DNA from: Branchiostoma lanceolatum | Lineage: Eukaryota > Chordata > Leptocardii > Amphioxiformes > Branchiostomatidae | Assembly (NCBI RefSeq): GCF_035083965.1 | Contig: NC_089722.1 | Location: 23,458,142-23,522,141 of the forward strand | DNA: 64,000 bases | Direction: 5' to 3' | Shown: positions 57,301-64,000 of the stretch, one piece after another | Layout: the number at the start of each line of letters is the position of its first letter | How positions within the stretch are numbered: position 1 is the stretch's first letter | Program-made: the position numbers and the translations under genes | Notes under the pieces: model-generated | What the model was told of the DNA's origin: nothing | The model's database searches: none | Seen by the model: only the letters and a program-made list of their open reading frames with translations

Positions 57301-60300
57301 AAGTATGCTGTTCACACACACACATACATACATACGCATAACATTCTCGACGAAGGTAATAATTCATCCCGACTCCCTACCATTTGAATTCAACTATTGG
57401 ATTTTGTAACAATAGTCATTACGTATACTCTACCTATGTTCAAAACATTAAATGTATATAGATAATTAGTTGATTCCTAAATACGTATACAAAATATAGC
57501 TACATGTTTTTTGGTCACTGGTTTGCAGTTAAAAAAACTTTTAAAGACTTTTTTTTATTAAATCCAACGATGACAATTCATTATTGACGAAAGTAATTTT
57601 CTGTATGTATAAGACCAAGTTGATTTGATTATATGAATGATATCCTCTTGGGAACCCAGCTAATGGGAGCGTGCTATTGAAAAATATTCAAAAGAAAAGT
57701 TGCTTTTATTATGAAATATATGTGGTCAGAGCACAGAGTATGGCATGCAGAAATATAGGTTCTTCATTTTGTTATTTCAAAACATATACTAGTGCAGTCT
57801 TTTTCAAGTCTGGACTTGACTTTGGCATTTGCGACATTAGTATATGTTTTCAGAAATATACATTTTTATAATTGAGAGCACGAATTCTAATTTCTCATTT
57901 CGCATCTTTTTACCATTTAAAGTATGGCCGAACTCTTTTTTTCTTCAAACGTCAAAAACTTGTGGCCTCCTTTGCAGAGTCCTTGCGGCTGTTTTCTTTT
58001 TCAAGTTACAGTTTCATCGTTACATTTCTTTTCTTCAGTTTTTAGCTATTGCTGGCCGGCCAGCGATAAGAAAAAATAATAATATGTGGTAAATAAGAAA
58101 ACGGTAACGTTAAAAAGAAAACAGTCGGAAGGAGTCTGCAACGGAGGCTACAAAAATTCATGCATTTGTGGATGTCATCCCAACCTCCTTGGTCATCCAT
58201 ATACTGTAAATGAAGAACTGTTTGCGGTGGTTTTACTTTGGCAGTGAACTTTTCAGCGCGGACCTTAGGTGACCGGGAAACGTTTTGTCCATCTAAGACT
58301 TTGGCGCTACTATTGTTTCAAACGCGAACTTAGAATAACCGCGAATACATCTACTGTTTCCCCTACTGCGAAATGAATAACCACGCAAACTTAAAACGCA
58401 TTTACAGTATTCAAATTAGCATTTAACTCAGAAAGAATTGGAAAATCTGGTACATACATCTGATGTCGATCCTACAGGGAAGGGTTAGTGAACAGTTCGT
58501 GAACTGTCCCCTGTCTGACCATACATTATACGCGTAAATAGAAGGGGGAGTAGGGTATTACAGTTTGTCCCTATAATCATAAATGCATGCATCCCTATGG
58601 AGAAGTTGACAGACATAAGGTGTGATTATCTAAGCAACCTCCGTGATCTCAGAAATCAAAGATTCTGACCAAGAAAATTACCCTCAAATCCTAACCTGTT
58701 CTGTCGACTGTTATCTAACAGAATTACGAGAACTTCTATACAGCTATTCTCCAAGGAAACACCCCCCGAGCCAGAGCCCTTGAGTCATTCCATTTGGGCC
58801 CGCTCGCGACCATTTCACTACTCTCCAAGCAGAGCTAGGGTTTCGGCTGGTTTTTAACGTGTTTTTAGGCGTTTTTGTCATGCCTTCTACTTTGTCATCG
58901 TTTTTGTTGTGTCACAGACACAACAAAAACGATGACAAAGTAGAAGGCATGACAAAAACGCCTAAAAACACGTTAAAAACCAGCCGAAACCCTAGCTCTG
59001 CTTGGAGAGTACCATTTCACTATCTCCCGGGGATCCACAAGACAAAAAGATAGAGAAAGGTAATTTTTGTCAACAAATTATACAAGAGTGAAGTCTGACC
59101 TGTCATAGCCACCCCAGATTTGCCAATACTTTACACCAAAAAAAAACAATTTCAATGTTTCAATGCCCTCTATCAGTCTACAATTTTGAGCTGGGGTGTA
59201 GGCGCCTACCCTAAAACCCTAAAACCGTAATTCACTTTATCTTCACGGTAGTAAAGATTTCACGGTGTAAGAAAGATGGACATTTTCACTGAAGTTTAAG
59301 TTCACGGTGGTGGCAAGTGATTTACAGAACGGATGTGTGAAGGAATCATAAATAATAACTACATATTTATCACTGGGATGATAAGTTCACGGTACAGAGG
59401 TGACCGTGAAAACAGCTGTGAACAAAAAGTTACAGTGAAAAAAAACAAGAATTACAGTACACTTGTCCCCACGGAAATCAGACCGAATATCCTCTTGGAC
59501 AGATTGTATACAAACGCCGCCAGAAAGAAGTGCGAGACATATTCAAAGCTTATTGAATATTAATTTTGTATTCGTTTTCAAACTAATAACATGATTCCCA
59601 GATTGCAATGTAATTTTGCAGTAAGTACCAGGGTAACGTTTATTTTTCTGTCATTTATACAATGGTGTAGCACTGCATTACAGCTGACTCCAGCAGCGGA
59701 GGGATATGTACAAACTTTCGCGTACAAGCACATGTGTGTACTCTACTTTAGTTCTACAGGAGAAAATTCATGGCGGCGGGAGGTGGGCACTGCTATCTCA
59801 GTTACTTTTATAATACTTTGCTGATGTATTTTTTACTTTGTCTATATTGAATCTTGAATATGTTATGGTTAGTTCTAATGCAGATGATGACAGATTCCTG
59901 TGAAGGTAGGCGATAGGTTTGATTTTACCGATTAGTTGAACCACGCCGTGTGTTGAATAACCAGTTTGTGGAATTTGTGCCGAATCCGTGATAGTTTGTC
60001 CAAACCGTCAACATTTAACCCGGGCATCTAGTATATGATTGAAGCCAACGTCATGTACAGCGCTGATGCTATACGCTCATACACATGTAGAAGAATATAT
60101 GAGGCTGGCTGTGATGCATTGTCTACTGTGGAATTGAATACATTTGATGTCGTGTTTGAAATTATCATACAGCCAGACACGTAGGTGACATTGTAGTGTT
60201 TTGCAATTATTATTTTGTTTTACCTTTGCCAAAATGGTTAGGTAGTTTGTGTGTTTTAGGTAGAGTTTGCATACATGTATAAGACGTGTTTTCGGCCGGC

Positions 60301-63300
60301 ATATAGAAACGACCACACAGGCAGTCGAAATCAGAGTCCTATTGTGTTCGTTCACTGAAGCCGAAGTCGTAAAAAGGGGTGTCAGACGGAAGTTGCCTGT
60401 TAGCCAGGAGGGGAGGTACATTACTGTTCATAGCTGATAACTGTACTGATACCAGTGAATTGCATTCCTGAGGGCTAGCTCGTTACATGTACCTAGGGGA
60501 AGGATAGTACACGAATATCTGCAACAAAATTCTTTTCTTTTTTTCTTTTGGGAGGGGAGGCCGGACTAGGTATAACAGACCGTTCGGTGTAAAATAACCA
60601 GCTGCTGCCGCCACGCCGCGTGCCTGCGAAGCTGGTGTGTTACGCCTAATGGCGTTTATACCGGCTATATAGATACAGATACTTATAATTAATTACGTCA
60701 TGACCGAAGTTTGACAAGGTGTCAATAGCTTTCACTACTCTACTGGAGAGCTTTTGCAGACCGGAAAATTTCTAGGAACAGATTGGTTACACGGTGTTCT
60801 ACTAGTCTCTACCAGACTAACAGCGTCGGCTATAGAGAGAACATTTGCCGGGGGACTTTGGCCATGGAGGATAACATTTCCATCCGCTGGGTTGCCTCTT
60901 TGACCCTCTCTCCGTAGCCGACTCCCTTCATACAATTGATTCTATTTGGGCATTTTCTACTATTTTCCCAGCGACCCGCAGAGACTGGTAGAGGCTAGTG
61001 TTCTACAGTGTTTTCTGTTTGGCATGTATTGGCAATAAAGACAAAAAAAGTGTATTACAATATTAATCTTTGTTCGTTGTGTTGTTTTTTTCTTTAGTAG
61101 CTCCTGAATGTAAGATTCTGCAACACATGCTTTTACGACCATTCAAATGGCGACTTAGTCCACGTAGAACACATGCAGCCGAACAACTACGATGAACATT
61201 TTTTCGGGTAATATTGGAATAGTCTATTATTGTGATTTCATGTACATAAGTGCCGATAGAGTTTTAAAGATTTCATAATTTGACGGTTTCACAGACTGAA
61301 ACATTTGTAGGGATTGGATGGCTGCCATAGCTTCTTTTAAACAGTTTGTTAACTGATTTTGGTAGCCAGCTCCACCGACCGTTTCCGTCTCTATACCTGC
61401 ACAGGCGGACCATATGGGACGAGAGTGATGACGACGAGATGTTCCTGCCACATCTTACACATACCGATGTGCCAGTGGGGAAGTCGGCAGATCGATACCT
61501 TCTACTGGATGTCGGTGAGACGAGCTGCATCCCTAGGAGATCCGTAACAGACGTCCGAAACGTCGGGACCGAGCAAGGGAGCCACACAACAAGTGTCGTC
61601 GACAAAAGGAAGGGAACGAGAGAGAACCAGATCTGTAGGTGGCGTCGTGTGGCGCAAGTGTAGAGCGCGCGGCTGTCAAACAAGGCAACTCGGGATCTAA
61701 TCCCGGGTTGTGCCTAGGGACATGTCCGAACTTGCGCCCCGACGTTGTGCCCTTGGGAAAGGCACTTAACACGACTTTCCTCACTTCACTCAGGTGCAAA
61801 TGAGTACCTAGCTCATCTAGGGTTAGGGACGTCCCTCGGATAGGACGTTAAATGGAGGTCCCGTGTTTGGGGAGAGCCACACTCCGCGCACGTTAAAGAA
61901 ACCACCACACCTTTCGAAAAAGAGTAGGGGCATGCCCCGGTGTGCGATGGTCCAAATCTTACAGTCCGGTCTGGGATGACATCTTGAAAAGGTGATAGTT
62001 CACCTGTTATGTCAATCCTTCCACAAATGTGGTAAATCGAAATAAATAAATAAATAAATGTAGCAGAGCCACGATGTGAAGCCAATAGATTGCGCTGCTT
62101 CAACCGCTACTACAGCGAGACAAAACCTGACGCTAGTTAGAAATATCGCGGACTTACATGTTTATACCACGGATATACTAATATGTTGTCTATTCCATAA
62201 TGTATTTTGTGTGTATATAGTATTCAAATCTATTGCATATGTATATCGAAATCGTACACAAGGTTATTAACCTGGCCGACGACGGTTCTAATCAAACCTG
62301 GGGTGGATGTAGCCTGACTACTTCGCGCTCCTAGCGGCCGGCCCGACGGATACCGCCCCCAAAAGGGGGTCATTAATCTCCGCCAGAGAGAGCTTGTGTA
62401 AACACAGGCTAGGGGTGGATATACATAATTGAAATTGAAACCCCCACACGAATATTGTAAATGAGCACCGTGAAATGAGTGTGTACGAAAGCTGTGATAC
62501 GATTGCACGCTCTCACCAACTTGCAAGAAGATACGAGTACTAGTGCAACACCTGGTCAACTCGGAACACTTATTCTAGTAATTAATGACACAGTTTTCTA
62601 TTTTGGGTGCCATGATTCCCAAAAATGTGTTTTCCTTTGTTTTATTCTTTACTGAAGTGGACTACAAAGCCAGTCACAGAAAGATGAAGTAACCAAAGTT
62701 CTGTGGAGCTAGCAGGTAATTTTCAAGAGGTCTGTCTGATAAGTCAGAGTACAAAAACATGTATGTTAGCATAGCCAGTATCACGAAGTCATAGTCAGTC
62801 CGTCTTAAAAGTCTCCCGTGCTTAGTGTACGGAAAGCCTTGTCTATGTGTACTTTCTTTATCCTTACTATGTTAGTCTTTCGAAGCTTCAAAGATGCAGA
62901 TAAAATAACTCGAATTATACGTATGTCAAGCATATCATTTTCTTATTGAATGAAGCAAAGCTTCTAAGAAAAATCAATCAAACGTAGTGACATATTGTTG
63001 TTGCTGCCTTTTGCAAAAATCCGGACAGCTTCTTTGAAAGCTGTGACTTATTACCTTTCAAAATCAAACTTTACTCATGACAATAAAAGAAGAGCCAGTC
63101 CAAGCATGTCATTCATGATAACAAAAACCAAAAACGTTTGAAACATTGAGAAACAGCGCTAGCTTTGATGTATGGGTATATATTGCAACATCCAGAAACT
63201 TTATTTCAAACATCGATAAACAGCTGTAAAAGTGTATACAAACTAGGGCATTTTCTATGCCGTATGCAATGGAATTTCGTCCTTGCTATAGAAAAGGCCA

Positions 63301-63911
63301 TACCTGCAAGGCGTTGCCAAAAAGTAATTCCCTAGGGAATGCGTTCGTGAAAATCCTAGAATATTTGGCAAACCGAAAGCAGTACTATACAATAGGCTCC
63401 CCCCCTGAGGCGTCGCCAAAAACACTACGCTGCGGTGCTATGTATCATATATACATTCGCAAATATTGAATTGCAAATCCTCGTGCAACCACTGATCATG
63501 AAGTCTCAGAATCAGGGCTTTGAAAGCTCATACCTATAAGACGGGGAAGCTGAAGGCAGTAGTGGATCAAACTCAGAAATAGATCTAATATCTGCGATTG
63601 TCCCTGGTAACAACAGACACTCAAGTATTTAAACCTCTTGTCCGTTAAAAATCAATCATGGCAGTAACCCCAAACGTTAACGTTACACACTTGTCCGTAG
63701 CGGTGATGGCCTCCGTTGCTTGTTGAACCTCCAAGTCGCTTTTTTCCTGTACCGTCTGCTGGAAGCCCTCCATGTGTGTAGAAATCTCGTCCTTGATCTC
63801 TCGGCACCCTTCCTCCAGCATACCGCCCAGCTTAGCTTGAAAGTCCTGTGCAGTGTTCGTCACACCGAAGTTCACCAGCTCACGAACCTTGTCCACGTCA
63901 AAGGTTTCTTT
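54361..63911 (-). CDS. CARD-kinesin paralogue, 3' part: coiled coil and transmembrane tail (copy 2)
   Basis: Five minus-strand exons, 63691-63911, 56198-56348, 55925-56026, 55220-55314 and 54361-54697 (stop), join in phase to 301 residues; the 5' part is right of the window. Each matches a copy-1 exon: VDKVRELVNFGVTNTAQDF, EQLQTRQMLEDIKE, YHEELQKLQTNFADMKTEIS, and the tail RGKGAGWVSLLVMFYLVLSV followed by LILPIILFFIYTK. A copy-1 exon (41129-41233, 35 codons) has no partner here; skipping it keeps phase. The cysteine cluster is reduced to CCQRCC. The C-terminal tail is longer and includes a CECFARLARAQR stretch. Copy 2 lies directly upstream of copy 1 in the same orientation, so they are tandem duplicates. 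CARD and motor in copy 2 are expected but unseen. Confidence 0.88.
57200..57272 (+). repeat. Minisatellite of about 17 bp in a copy-2 intron
   Basis: Four to five units of the form CTATGTTCCGAAATCT with changes. Confidence 0.8.
58201..58412. mobile_element. MITE with ATACTGTAAATG inverted ends
   Basis: ATACTGTAAATGAAGAACTG at the left mirrors AACGCATTTACAGTATT at the right, with imperfect pairing continuing through TTTGCGGTGGTT/AACCACGCAAA. A left-half relative, TGTTTGCGGTGGTTTTA, lies near 47645. Confidence 0.6.
58821..59010. mobile_element. Perfect palindromic (foldback) element
   Basis: 58820-58913 and 58917-59010 are exact reverse complements, 94 bp each, around the three bases ACA. The arm begins ACTCTCCAAGCAGAGCTAGG. 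The 12-bp string ACCATTTCACTA occurs at 58809-58820 and 59011-59022, flanking the palindrome directly. No coding capacity. It lies in the long intron of CARD-kinesin copy 2. Confidence 0.9.
59023..61637. other. Intron of CARD-kinesin copy 2, no separate gene seen
   Basis: Repeated TTCACGGT words at 59240-59410 and a segment at about 60605-60660 (GCGAAGCTGGTGTGTTACGC) resembling 36075-36095 suggest eroded small repeats. No exon with splice sites and domain similarity was found. Confidence 0.4.
61638..62060 (+). mobile_element. tRNA-derived SINE
   Basis: The head resembles a tRNA: an A-box-like AGTGTAGAGCGCGCGG (about 61657-61672) and B-box-like GGATCTAATCC (61693-61703). The body has TTGTGCCCTTGGGAAAGGCA with following CTTAACACGACTT, a central block of a kind widespread in invertebrate SINEs, and the tail is (AAAT)n at about 62041-62059. 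A short TGTAG may be a target duplication. Confidence 0.8.
62061..63690. other. Intron of CARD-kinesin copy 2, right part
   Basis: Nothing recognised apart from short non-coding frames. The next feature is the copy-2 exon ending at 63691. Confidence 0.4.
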
Positions 63912-63943
63912 CTCCTGGACAAAAAGTAATTTTAGTATAAAAA

Positions 63944-64000
63944 CTAGAGTTCCATGACCTCATGCCTTCGCCAGTTGATCATCTCTACCCAAATAACAGA
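63944..64000 (-). mobile_element. End of another dispersed-repeat copy, cut by the window
   Basis: ACTAGAGTTCCATGACCTCA then TGCCTTCGCC is the reversed 3' terminus of the family seen at 40749-40778. Confidence 0.65.

Noticed and set aside
61650..61710. tRNA gene
   Set aside because: A and B boxes are present but degenerate, no acceptor stem closes, and the sequence continues into a SINE body with an (AAAT)n tail.

Overview
This is animal (metazoan) nuclear DNA: split genes with GT-AG introns, no bacterial-style coding, and dense, varied mobile elements. Orthologues of LMO2 and POT1, SLC13 transporters, Penelope-like, Tx1/L1-like and R2-like retroelements, a tRNA-derived SINE, and a CARD domain shuffled onto another gene together suggest an invertebrate deuterostome, most likely a lancelet (Branchiostoma). 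That species guess is inference. All gene models were built by hand from splice sites, reading phase and family similarity. Each complete model keeps its reading phase through every junction.

Layout. 1-2.9 kb (+): last six exons of an SLC13-type Na+/anion symporter. 3.5-17 kb (+): a complete tandem paralogue (15 exons, 634 aa) whose sixth intron carries a Penelope-like element. 17-23.8 kb: no gene; an 8-bp AT-rich satellite split by a truncated Tx1/L1-like LINE that itself carries a TA-flanked DNA transposon. 23.8-27.3 kb (-): LMO2-like LIM-only gene (5 exons, 163 aa). 28.1-28.8 kb: truncated Penelope copy with target-site duplication. 30.5-37.3 kb (-): POT1, the telomere single-strand binding protein (14 coding exons, 664 aa), with a probable non-coding first exon. 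38.1-51.9 kb (-): a 15-exon gene for an 882-aa protein joining an N-terminal CARD, a kinesin motor, coiled coil, a cysteine cluster and a C-terminal transmembrane segment; one intron holds an R2-like LINE. 54.4-64 kb (-): the 3' half of a tandem paralogue of that gene, running off the right edge.

The most unusual content is the pair of CARD-kinesin-membrane genes. I know of no described protein with this order of domains. It would place a death-fold signalling domain on a microtubule motor anchored in a membrane. The full ORF can be read here with consistent splice phases, and the tandem copy conserves the tail and membrane segment, so a chance join of neighbouring genes is unlikely. Function is not shown by sequence.

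Other structure: a dispersed repeat family whose two end motifs co-vary between copies, a perfect 94-bp palindrome with 12-bp flanking repeats, inverted terminal repeats on the Penelope element, and a heptapeptide minisatellite inside POT1.
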